From an uncultured Prevotellaceae bacterium (GTDB taxonomy: Bacteria; Bacteroidota; Bacteroidia; Bacteroidales; Bacteroidaceae), in contig CADADN010000003.1 of the NCBI GenBank assembly GCA_902786665.1, forward strand, positions 145,887-209,886: DNA of 64,000 nucleotides, written 5' to 3'. The translations under genes and the position numbers were made by a program. The notes under the pieces were generated by a model, which was given only the letters and a program-made list of their open reading frames with translations, made no database searches and had not been told where the DNA came from. Positions 53,828 through 62,195 of the stretch are shown here, in pieces. Numbering within the stretch: position 1 is the first letter of the stretch; every line of letters starts with the position of its first letter.

Positions 53828-54010
53828 ATTGTATTGGTTAATGACTTGTTGAAGAATTAGGATTATCTTGTTTTTTTCTTTAAGGTTTCATAACTGAACG
53901 ATTTATATTTGTTTGTTCGATTTGTAAGAGGCGTTACTATTGGGAATTATATCAATGATAATTTTGGATTTTGGAAAAATTAACCATTACAAGGGGCATT
54001 GAGTCGTAAT

Positions 54011-54043
54011 TTTCCCCCCGCTATCCTTGGATGGCGGGGGAAA
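54011..54043. terminator. GC-rich hairpin after the GH9 gene
   Basis: TTTCCCCCCGC pairs with GCGGGGGAAA around a 12-base loop. No long T tract, but it stands 35 bp after the GH9 stop and is the likely end of the GH3-GH9 message. Confidence 0.6.
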
Positions 54044-54077
54044 GCTGGAAGGGATGGTCGGTTGGTTCTTGATGCGT

Positions 54078-56435
54078 CTATCTGATGGAATACAGGTAGC
54101 CCATCAATGCCATTTTCCCTCGCATGGTCTCACGAGGTGTGAACTCACCGTTCACCCACATGTAACGCTGGTTGAAATATGACTCCTGGCGTGGCCAACC
54201 GCCATCGTTCCACGAAGGATAGCAGCGGTTGAGCAGTATGCGGGCGTCGCCGCCGTTGTTGGGAGACCACGTTTCGGTGCCGTTGAAGGGTGTCTGGCCG
54301 GGATGCGTGCCGGGAGCACCGTCGTTCCTGCCTGTGGTGTACACATCGGTGATGTGGCGTTCGCCAAGACCGGTCATCTCGACGATGTTGCCTGGGTTGC
54401 GGCCAAGGCTCCATCCGGCTTCTGTATACATCACGTGCTCCAATTCGCTACGGCGATTCTTGTCCGTGGCGATGTAATGGGCGAGCATCACCAGTTGGAG
54501 GTTCTGCGATGTCTGCCAACGGCTGTCATTGGCAGAGCGGCGCGATGGACGGAGGGCGGAATGGCTGATGTTGTAAGAGTTGGCTTGGGAATTGATGCTG
54601 CGTTTCAAGTTCTCATACAATTCACCATGATGGCGAGGATGAGGACAAACCAGATAGGCGGCGGCTGCCCAAAGTTGGCAGAATCCCACCTCGCCGGCTT
54701 TGAACTCATTGGTGACATTGGCAACGAAATAGCCTTGGCGTCCCTTGTTGAACAGCAGCGAATTGCCGTTCTTGATCATGCTTTCCTCGGCCATGACACG
54801 CTCCCATTGCTCGTCGCCCGTCACATTGTAAAGGAAGGCGGCGGCCAACTGCTTGAAGTCGCGACCGCGCATGCTGATGCTCCCTACATCCTGCATGTCG
54901 TCGAGTTGCTGATTCTCCTGACGGCTGGCATAGCGGTAGGCTTTGATGGCTTCGTCGGTGTAATATTGGCGAAGCGTGTCGTTGCCTTGGATGCGGAATG
55001 CCTCGGCCATCACGGCACAGTTGGCGGCGTTGGCCCAGGCGGCCATCGTGGTGCATCCGGCTTGGAACATCACCGACCAGTCGTTGCAGGGATTGGTCAC
55101 ACCTTGTGAATAACCTTCGCCGTCGCGGATGCTGAGGAAGAAGTCTGCCTCGTTGCGGGCTTCGTCGATGATGTCGGGAATGCCGTTGCCGCTCTCGCGG
55201 ATGCCGAGGTTGTCGTCATTGATCTTGCCTCCTGAAAGGATGTAGGGTAGGAGCATGTCGTAGATGTTGCTCACGTGGGCCAGGTGGCGATCCCAGTCGA
55301 AGGCGTCGGAATGGCCGCCGCGCACTTCTGTGTTGACGGGGTTGCCGGGAAGGCGATGCTGCCAGAAGATGGACTGCTTCAAAGGCTTGAAATGGGGCTC
55401 GTCCCACACGTCGGTGCGCAAGGCTCGCCATTCCTGGCACCAGGGATGGAAGTCGGTCTTGTAGACAGTGAAGCCTTTGGGGTCTTCTTCAGGGATGAAC
55501 TGCGGTTGACGGGGGATGGGGAAGACGTGCTCAGGGTCTTGGGGTTCGCCCAAGCGCATGTAGTAGTAGCCTCTGACGGAATAATGGAAGGGTTCGAAAT
55601 AGGCATCGGAAGAGATGTCGAAGTCCATGCTGCAACCCACGTCCTCCACAACAAGGCGGTAACGACCGGGTTGGACGCCCTTGAAGTCGATGTTCCATAC
55701 ATCGGTGCCCACCAAGTTCTTGCCACCGGCTTCCTTGTCCGACTCGCTGGCCTTCTTCCAAAACTTCACCGCACCGGCACTTTGCTTCTTGCGGGTGTTC
55801 ACTTGGTAGAGCCACACCTTGCGGCCTTCCCATGGCTTGTAATCACGCGAACCACCGTCGCCAAGCCATTGGTAGAGGTCGGCGGAGTGGAGGGCTTCAC
55901 GGGGGGAGTAGCCGATGATGTTCACATGGATGGCTTCCGACTGCGCGTTCCATATGTCGAAACGTATGCTGGCGGTCGTTTGGTCGCTGCCGATGCCCTT
56001 GGGAATGGTGACAATGTAGGTGCGGCCCTGGCGCATAGAACGGGGAAGATGGAGAAACAGCCAGTGGTCCAATTCGCTTGTCAACGTGTTGTCGGTGTTC
56101 ATCGGTTTGGACTTGCGCCACACTTCCAATGGCTGACTCTCGCCAAAAGCGGAATCGTCGGGCGAACTGATGCGCCAAAGTGATGCTTGCTGGGCTTCCG
56201 ATACTTTCAGCCTTTCTCCGAACACGAAGAGGGTGTCGTCGCCCTCGGCGAAGGAATGGCCGAGATAGGCGCTGGGGCCTGTGCCGTCGTCACGGTAATG
56301 TACTTCGCCATCACGGAAATGCACCATGAGGTAGTCTTTGTCTATCACTTTCAATTCCAACAACTTCGTGGCGTGTGTTGGAATGGTCATCGCCAGAAGC
56401 AAGATGACCAATAGGATGTTGTTTCTGTTTTTCAT
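54078..56435 (-). CDS. Glycoside hydrolase family 9 (endoglucanase-type), secreted
   Basis: 785 residues with signal peptide to about 22. An N-terminal beta-rich region with a GH9-type Ig-like CelD_N domain (about 165-275: EAIHVNIIGYSPRE...) precedes the (alpha/alpha)6 catalytic domain. GGHSDAFDWD carries Asp377 and Asp380, the base pair of GH9, and WVNGEFTPRETMRGKMAL near the end holds the acid Glu. SLGRNPGNIVEMTGLGERH is the usual block near the active site. Acts on cellulose, beta-glucan or gluco-oligosaccharides. Last gene of an operon with a GH3 enzyme; 11 bp after the gene upstream. Confidence 0.9.
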   Translation of the reverse strand: MKNRNNILLVILLLAMTIPTHATKLLELKVIDKDYLMVHFRDGEVHYRDDGTGPSAYLGHSFAEGDDTLFVFGERLKVSEAQQASLWRISSPDDSAFGESQPLEVWRKSKPMNTDNTLTSELDHWLFLHLPRSMRQGRTYIVTIPKGIGSDQTTASIRFDIWNAQSEAIHVNIIGYSPREALHSADLYQWLGDGGSRDYKPWEGRKVWLYQVNTRKKQSAGAVKFWKKASESDKEAGGKNLVGTDVWNIDFKGVQPGRYRLVVEDVGCSMDFDISSDAYFEPFHYSVRGYYYMRLGEPQDPEHVFPIPRQPQFIPEEDPKGFTVYKTDFHPWCQEWRALRTDVWDEPHFKPLKQSIFWQHRLPGNPVNTEVRGGHSDAFDWDRHLAHVSNIYDMLLPYILSGGKINDDNLGIRESGNGIPDIIDEARNEADFFLSIRDGEGYSQGVTNPCNDWSVMFQAGCTTMAAWANAANCAVMAEAFRIQGNDTLRQYYTDEAIKAYRYASRQENQQLDDMQDVGSISMRGRDFKQLAAAFLYNVTGDEQWERVMAEESMIKNGNSLLFNKGRQGYFVANVTNEFKAGEVGFCQLWAAAAYLVCPHPRHHGELYENLKRSINSQANSYNISHSALRPSRRSANDSRWQTSQNLQLVMLAHYIATDKNRRSELEHVMYTEAGWSLGRNPGNIVEMTGLGERHITDVYTTGRNDGAPGTHPGQTPFNGTETWSPNNGGDARILLNRCYPSWNDGGWPRQESYFNQRYMWVNGEFTPRETMRGKMALMGYLYSIR

Positions 56436-56446
56436 ATGGATGAGGA

Positions 56447-57274
56447 TTACCTGATCATATCGATTATTTCGGTGGGTAGTTGCTGGGAACTGACCAATTC
56501 ACCTGTTGGCGTATAGATGTTGAGCGTGGGCGTGAAATGCTGCGCGTTGAAGATTTCGAAATCGTCGGTGGATTGGTAGGGGGATTCGGAGAATACCGTG
56601 GATGAAGTGGTGATAAGGTAGTGTTGTGCCATATCGTATTCGGCCATCATCAGCATGTTGCTCAGGGGTGACAGTACAGCCACGGGCATCTCGCCACGCA
56701 TCAATTGGGTTTTTCCCGAAGGGCATTGGATGAGAAGGGTGGAGACGATGCCATGCATTGTGCCGGTGTATTCCTGCACTTGCAAGGCTAATGCGGGGGT
56801 GCCCTTCCGCATCCGCCGTGTGATGCGCTGATGCGTCTTCTTGTCGGTGTATACGGAGTCGCGTACCTCTACGTTGCGGAGGATATGGATGTCGAGGGCC
56901 ATCTGTTCGCCGTAATTGTTGGCATCTTGATGAAACACTCGGTAGGAGTTGTTGCTTTCATCGCAAATCCAGAGGTCGATGAAGGTGAAGTCTTGGTCGG
57001 GCTTCTGGGATTGAGGGACGACAAAGACATAACACTGCGTGTCGGCTCCAAGGTTGGAGTTGTCGGGAGTAATCACCGAGCTGTTGTATAAGTCTCCTTC
57101 ATCGAAATGATAATATTCCTCTTTGGGAAAGAATTGGTGGTCGAAATAGAATTTGGCGGGAATGGCATCTTTGGGAAGCCCTTTCTTCTGCATTTCCTTG
57201 ATTGCTTCAGGAACTTGTGCGCTCAGACTGAGGCAGATGGTCAACAGTGCGCAAATGAGGATGGTTTTTCGCAT
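56447..57274 (-). CDS. Exported protein of unknown function, 275 aa
   Basis: Signal peptide MRKTILICALLTICLSLSAQ, then a mixed sequence with FTFIDLWICDESNNSYRVFHQD, YTGTMHGIVSTLLIQCPSG and FSESPYQSTDDFEIFN, no recognised domain. The last 30 residues (PTLNIYTPTGELVSSQQL) resemble a short beta end. It lies between the GH3-linked partner and GH9 in one operon, so it is probably a surface or periplasmic partner in glucan use. ATG 57274 starts the signal sequence; 57310 is an extension. Confidence 0.7.
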   Translation of the reverse strand: MRKTILICALLTICLSLSAQVPEAIKEMQKKGLPKDAIPAKFYFDHQFFPKEEYYHFDEGDLYNSSVITPDNSNLGADTQCYVFVVPQSQKPDQDFTFIDLWICDESNNSYRVFHQDANNYGEQMALDIHILRNVEVRDSVYTDKKTHQRITRRMRKGTPALALQVQEYTGTMHGIVSTLLIQCPSGKTQLMRGEMPVAVLSPLSNMLMMAEYDMAQHYLITTSSTVFSESPYQSTDDFEIFNAQHFTPTLNIYTPTGELVSSQQLPTEIIDMIR

Positions 57275-57328
57275 ATCTTTTGGTGTTTTTTGTAATTCTA
57301 CAATAAACAAGTTGAATCATTTAATATG

Positions 57329-58138
57329 TCATCTCCTTTTGGTAGGCTTCCTAACCGGTTTCTTGGCTGTTCGTTTGGCCACGGGGGCGGAGGTGTCACT
57401 AATACGGAACGTGTACAGGTTGTTCTTGCAGTCTACCACGTAAAGCACCTCTTTCCCGTTCTGTTCTTGGATTTCCATATAGTCGATGTCCTTCACCATC
57501 GGAATCTTGCTATACATCTTGCCTGTCATCTTGTCGAGCATGAACAGGCGTTTCTTCTCATGGGTGAAGCCGTAAGCACAAAACACATACTTTTCGTTGA
57601 AAATGAAGATGTTGTTGCTCACCAAATAGTCTGTCTCCCATACCATGCGCTCTTCGTCTACCTGGTAGCAATACAACTTGCTGCCCTTCCCGTCGATGTC
57701 GGCAGAGTAGCTGGGACAAGCCATGTTGAACATCAAGAAGCGGTTTTTGCCGTCCCAACGCACATCCTGAACCTCGCAATAGTGATTGTTGCACAGGTCG
57801 CAAAGATTGATTACCTTGAGGGGGCGCTTTTCGTTGTCGTAAAACACCACCACGAAATCAAAATCCATGCTGCCAATTGGATTGCGGAACAACCCCAGCC
57901 ACCCCATGCCTTCTGCTGGCTCAGTGATGACAGCCTCAAGTGATTCTGTCTCAGGCACCTTGGGCAAGTCGGTCCGTGTGTCCACACGAAGACGGTATAT
58001 GTAACCATTGGCTTTGTTTTCCGTGCCGACCATGGAGGAGTTCCAGTGGGTGCCATGGTTTTTCAACAGGGTTAGTTGTTGTGCTTCGATGGCACTGACC
58101 ACCGGCAACATCAATAGTAATAGGATGATTCTCTTCAT
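57329..58138 (-). CDS. Exported protein of unknown function, 269 aa
   Basis: Signal peptide MKRIILLLLMLPVVSAIEAQ. The body has repeated strand-turn units with KLYCYQVDEERMVWETDYL, RLFMLDKMTGKMYSKIPM and LYVVDCKNNLYTFRISD, which look like blades of a beta-propeller, and a basic tail (KRTAKKPVRKPTKRR). Second gene of the GH3-GH9 operon, 43 bp after the GH3 stop. Function unknown; a sugar- or polymer-binding role is possible. Confidence 0.7.
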   Translation of the reverse strand: MKRIILLLLMLPVVSAIEAQQLTLLKNHGTHWNSSMVGTENKANGYIYRLRVDTRTDLPKVPETESLEAVITEPAEGMGWLGLFRNPIGSMDFDFVVVFYDNEKRPLKVINLCDLCNNHYCEVQDVRWDGKNRFLMFNMACPSYSADIDGKGSKLYCYQVDEERMVWETDYLVSNNIFIFNEKYVFCAYGFTHEKKRLFMLDKMTGKMYSKIPMVKDIDYMEIQEQNGKEVLYVVDCKNNLYTFRISDTSAPVAKRTAKKPVRKPTKRR

Positions 58139-58181
58139 AATTTATATAACTTCTTGGTTCCTAATTCTCAAATTCGGGATT

Positions 58182-60485
58182 TCATTCCAACACGAAGTTC
58201 TTGCTTTGCAGGTCTTCGCTGTTGGGACCCACCATCACCGTAAACTCTCCCGGTTCGGCGACATGGCGCAAATTGGCGTTGTAGAATTTCAAAAGTTCTT
58301 CGTCCACGTCAAAGGTAACGGTCTTTTGCTCTCCGGGTTCGAGGTGGATGCGTTGGAAGCCTTTCAGTTCCTTGATGGGACGGGCGATGGAGGCTGCGAT
58401 GTCGTGGATGTACATCTGAACGATTTCGTCGCCGGCGCGTCTGCCGGTGTTCTTCACTGTCACACGGGCTTCGATTTTGCCACCTGAACGGAGCCTGTCG
58501 CTACTGAGCGACAGTGGGCCATACTCGAAGGTGGTGTAGGTCAGGCCATAGCCGAAGGGGAACACGGCGCGGCCGTCGATGTCGGTGTAGTTGGTGGCGT
58601 ATTTGCTGAACCAATTGCTGGTGGGACGACCGGTCACCATATGGTTGTAATAGAATGGTTCCTGACCGGTGGTCTGGGGGAACGAAGTGGTGAGTTTGCC
58701 GCTCGGACTGGCATCGCCAAAGAGCACGTCGCAGATGGCGTCGCCGCCCTCACTGCCGCCGAACCACACATTGAGGATGGCGGGGATGTTTTCTTTCTCC
58801 CATTTCATCACTACGGGACGACCGGTGAAATAGACCACCACGACGGGCTTGCCGGTGGCTTTCAATGCTTTCAGCAGGCGCTGCTGCGTTTCGGGAAGGC
58901 TGAGGTCGGAACGGCTGGCACTCTCGCCGGTCATTTCCTGGGATTCCCCGATGGCGGCAATGATGACATCGGCATCGGAAACCGTTTGGAGAGCTTCCTT
59001 GAGCAACTCGTCTTCTGAACGTGGGTCGCGGATGTCGGTGCCGAAGACTTCCCAGTTGGCTTCTATCTTTGCATCTTCGTGGATGTTGCTTCCCTTGGCA
59101 TAGACTACCTCGGCATGCTGCCCCAAGGCGCGGCGCATGCTTTCCAACAGGGTGGAGAATTCATTGGGGTTGGTGTTGGCGGTGGGGGCCCAGTTGCCGC
59201 GCATGTTCTTGGGTGCATGGGCCATGGGACCGACAAGGGCTATTTTCCCTTTCTTTTCAAGGGGAAGCAGGTTGTTGTCGTTCTTCAACAACACGAAACT
59301 CTCTGCCGCTATTTTCCGGGCAAGGGCACGGGATTCATCAGTGTAAAGGATGTCTTTTTGCTTCTTCGACGGCATGCTGCAGTAGCGATAGGGGTCTTCG
59401 AAAAGACCCAAGTCCCATTTCGCTTCCAACATGCGGCGGCATGCGATGTCTATTTGGCTCTCGGTCACAAGACCTTCTTCCAATGACTTCTTCAGCGTAC
59501 CCACGAAACCACGTGAGCACATGTCGAAATCGGTGCCGGCGGCCAATGCACGGGCGGAACATTCCTGGAGGTCGCCACAGCCCCACGCTTTCATCTCGCC
59601 AATCGAACCGTAGTCGGTCACCACGAAGCCATTGAAACCCCACTCCTCACGCAGGAGGGTGGTCAACAGCCAGCAACTGGAGGTGGCGGGTTCGTAGTCG
59701 ATGGTGTTGAAGGAGGACATCACGCTGCCCACACCGGCATCGACAGCGGCACGATAGGGGGCGAGGTAGTCGTTGTACATCCTCACACGGCTCATATCGG
59801 TCACATTATAGTCCAAACCGGACTCGGAAGCACCATAAAGGGCGAAATGTTTCACGCAGGCCATCACCTCGTCGGGCGCGTACTGCCCTCCTTGACGCTT
59901 GTCGCCTTGGTAGCCGAGCACCATGGCCCGGGCGATGGCACTTCCCAGGAACGGGTCTTCGCCAGCACTCTCTGCAATGCGGCCCCATCGGGCGTCGCGG
60001 CAGATGTCGACCATGGGACTATAGACCCATGGGATGCCGTCGGCTGTCGCTTCAATGGCGGCTGTACGGGCGGCCAACTCCACCATTTCCATATCCCAAG
60101 TGCACGACATGGCGAGGGGAATGGGGAAAATGGTGTGGTAGCCATGGATGACATCGAGGCCGAACAGCAATGGGATGCCCAGGCGGGAGCGTTCCACAGC
60201 ATATTTCTGCACCTCGCGAATGCGGTCCACGCCCATCAGACTGAGAAAACCACCCACCTCGCCATTGAGAATGGATTGGTCTTCCACGCCTTTCTGACCG
60301 ACGCCGGTGTTCAACTGTCCGGCATCGAGCAGGTTGAGTTGGCCGATTTTCTCCTCGAGGGTCATGCGCGACATCAACTCGTTGATGAATTCGTCTTTGC
60401 TTTTAGTGATTTTCTTGGGCTTCTTCGCCCACGTGGCGGTCGGCAGCAACAGTGCGACAACCAAAGCCAATAATGTTTGTTTCAT
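58182..60485 (-). CDS. bglX: Periplasmic beta-glucosidase, GH3
   Basis: 767 residues with signal peptide to about 20. RWGRIAESAGEDP (166-178), VKHF (211-214) and VVTDYGSI with nucleophile Asp291 are the GH3 blocks; the second domain (PVVVYFTGRP ... WFGGSEGG) and a C-terminal Fn3-like domain (about 660-760) complete a BglX-type enzyme. Releases glucose from cello-oligosaccharides or other beta-glucosides. First gene of a four-gene operon ending with a GH9 endoglucanase, with a consensus promoter 90 bp upstream. Confidence 0.94.
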   Translation of the reverse strand: MKQTLLALVVALLLPTATWAKKPKKITKSKDEFINELMSRMTLEEKIGQLNLLDAGQLNTGVGQKGVEDQSILNGEVGGFLSLMGVDRIREVQKYAVERSRLGIPLLFGLDVIHGYHTIFPIPLAMSCTWDMEMVELAARTAAIEATADGIPWVYSPMVDICRDARWGRIAESAGEDPFLGSAIARAMVLGYQGDKRQGGQYAPDEVMACVKHFALYGASESGLDYNVTDMSRVRMYNDYLAPYRAAVDAGVGSVMSSFNTIDYEPATSSCWLLTTLLREEWGFNGFVVTDYGSIGEMKAWGCGDLQECSARALAAGTDFDMCSRGFVGTLKKSLEEGLVTESQIDIACRRMLEAKWDLGLFEDPYRYCSMPSKKQKDILYTDESRALARKIAAESFVLLKNDNNLLPLEKKGKIALVGPMAHAPKNMRGNWAPTANTNPNEFSTLLESMRRALGQHAEVVYAKGSNIHEDAKIEANWEVFGTDIRDPRSEDELLKEALQTVSDADVIIAAIGESQEMTGESASRSDLSLPETQQRLLKALKATGKPVVVVYFTGRPVVMKWEKENIPAILNVWFGGSEGGDAICDVLFGDASPSGKLTTSFPQTTGQEPFYYNHMVTGRPTSNWFSKYATNYTDIDGRAVFPFGYGLTYTTFEYGPLSLSSDRLRSGGKIEARVTVKNTGRRAGDEIVQMYIHDIAASIARPIKELKGFQRIHLEPGEQKTVTFDVDEELLKFYNANLRHVAEPGEFTVMVGPNSEDLQSKNFVLE

Positions 60486-60574
60486 ATCTTTAAGGATGAT
60501 GGTTGTGCAGTAATAAATGATTGATACTTATAGGTGAGAGTGTGTAATTCTCCTTCTTGGCTCTCAATTCCTTG

Positions 60575-60606
60575 CAAAGTTATGTTTTATTTCTTTACAA
60601 TCCAAA
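60575..60606 (-). promoter_or_regulatory. Promoter of the GH3-GH9 operon
   Basis: Minus strand TTTG (60603-60606), 20 bp, TAACTTTG (60575-60582). Leader of about 80 bases before the GH3 ATG. Confidence 0.75.
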
Positions 60607-60624
60607 CAATATTGATTGTAATCC

Positions 60625-60836
60625 TTCAACTTTCCTTCAACTCCTTTAAAAATTCCTCTTTATCTCCTTAAAAAACTCCCCTTCGACTCCCGCAACAAGT
60701 AGGCATATGTCCCTTTAACTCCTTAAAAAATAACTCCTCTTCAACTCCAGCAATAAACAGACATATGTCCCTTTAACTCCTCTTTAACTCCTCTTTAACT
60801 CCTAAAAAACTCCCTTTAACTCCCCTTTAACTCCTA
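60625..60836. repeat. Tandem GTTAA repeats downstream of the C1 peptidase gene
   Basis: On the minus strand 11-bp units of AGGAGTTAAAG recur, broken by copies of a longer segment with GACATATGTC. The stretch 60758-60803 is identical to 62097-62142, and a third, shorter copy is near 60690-60722. The array begins within 12 bp of the peptidase stop and ends just above the GH3 promoter. Confidence 0.85.
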
Positions 60837-60846
60837 AATAAAAACA

Positions 60847-61968
60847 CTAAAACCCTGAGTCTTTGACGGCCTTTCGCATATCCTTTGACAGGGCGTGACG
60901 GTTGAGGAACAAATAGGTGGTGTTGAGTGTCATATAGTCGCGTGACATATACCAGGTGCCGTCATATTTCCCGTACTTGCCCCATGAGTTCTTCACCATA
61001 TAGAAGGGTTTCCCTTGCTCGTCAACAGCCTTGCCGTAGATAAGCATCAAATGGTCGTAGGTGAAACGCCAGTCGTCCCATTGTTCTTGACGCATCTGCT
61101 GGGTGGGCTGGACGCCTTCGGGGAGCATGGCCAGTCCCGTGTAGGTGAAGTCGCCTGTAACGTCGCCACCCCATGCCACAGTGTAACCAGCATCGATTGC
61201 TTGGTCGAGAACTTCCATCAACTGTTCGATGGGGATGTTGTAACTGGGCTTCAACCGCCATTTGTAGGGTGCCTCGATAATGAACCACTTGTTGAACGGA
61301 TGGTGTGTGGAACTTGTCAGACTCACGTAATCGTCAAGGTTTAACCCTAAGCTTTCAGCAAATGATTTCGGCGTATAGGTCTTTCCCTCATAGGTGAAAG
61401 AGTCGGGGCAGCGGCCAACATATCGTTCAATGACAGCTTGGATGCTGTCTTGCCAATGGGGTAGGGGCTCTTTGGCATCTTTACGCACGATGCTGCTTAC
61501 CCTGCGTTCCAGTTCGGGAAAGAACACCTTGAAGTTGGCAAGTGTGTCGCCCACCAAGGAACCAGGTGCAGGCATGGCATTCTCCGGACAGATGCCGTGG
61601 GTGCGAATCACCTCTAGGACGTCATCACAAGAACCTCCCTCTGATATTTGGCTGTAGCCATGCATGCGTACATAATGAGTGGCGCAGTCCATATAGTCTT
61701 TGTTCACTACGAACATCTCGCACAGGTCGTAGGTCTTCCCCGTCTGTCGCAGGATTTCGCTCTCGAAGTACCCCAATGTGCCATAGGCCCAGCATGTGCC
61801 GCTGCGATGCTGGTCTTTCACACTCGTTATCGGATTCTCCTTGACTGTCGTAAATGTCTTTTCTCCTTTCGAGCTTACAGCGGACCGCTGTAAGTTCTCT
61901 TGTGCCGATGCTGTCTTTGCCATCAACACCGTTGTGGTTACTATTGCTATTATCTTTGCTATATTCAT
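60847..61968 (-). CDS. Secreted C1B cysteine peptidase (PepC/bleomycin-hydrolase-like)
   Basis: 373 residues with signal peptide to about 22, unlike cytosolic PepC. RSGTCWAYGTL places the catalytic Cys59, FTYDHLMLIYG His306, and VKNSWG Asn327. KDQHRSGTCW supplies the oxyanion Gln53. The C-terminus ends in KAVKDSGF, not the self-capping end of classic bleomycin hydrolase that makes it an aminopeptidase. Periplasmic or surface peptidase. Flanked by 46-bp identical repeats on both sides. No clear promoter was found. Confidence 0.88.
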   Translation of the reverse strand: MNIAKIIAIVTTTVLMAKTASAQENLQRSAVSSKGEKTFTTVKENPITSVKDQHRSGTCWAYGTLGYFESEILRQTGKTYDLCEMFVVNKDYMDCATHYVRMHGYSQISEGGSCDDVLEVIRTHGICPENAMPAPGSLVGDTLANFKVFFPELERRVSSIVRKDAKEPLPHWQDSIQAVIERYVGRCPDSFTYEGKTYTPKSFAESLGLNLDDYVSLTSSTHHPFNKWFIIEAPYKWRLKPSYNIPIEQLMEVLDQAIDAGYTVAWGGDVTGDFTYTGLAMLPEGVQPTQQMRQEQWDDWRFTYDHLMLIYGKAVDEQGKPFYMVKNSWGKYGKYDGTWYMSRDYMTLNTTYLFLNRHALSKDMRKAVKDSGF

Positions 61969-62059
61969 TTATAATCAATTGATGGATGTTTTACAATAAT
62001 TCGTGTAAAAAACTTTCATATATTATTCCAATATGGCAGTCCTCATTATTCCATTATAA

Positions 62060-62190
62060 CTTAGCCGCCGTACTCCCTTTTAACTCCCGCAATTAGCAGA
62101 CATATGTCCCTTTAACTCCTCTTTAACTCCTCTTTAACTCCTTAAAAATACTCCTCTTTAACTTCTCTTTAACTCCTTAAAAAAAACTTC
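62060..62190. repeat. Tandem GTTAA repeats downstream of the DUF6377 gene
   Basis: Same 11-bp unit and same 46-bp block (62097-62142) as at 60758-60803, starting within 10 bp of the DUF6377 stop and running to about 130 bp beyond it. Confidence 0.85.
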
Positions 62191-62195
62191 TCTGC

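Noticed and set aside
60625-62190. GTTAA arrays as a CRISPR
   Set aside because: Units are 11 bp with no regular unique spacers and no cas genes.
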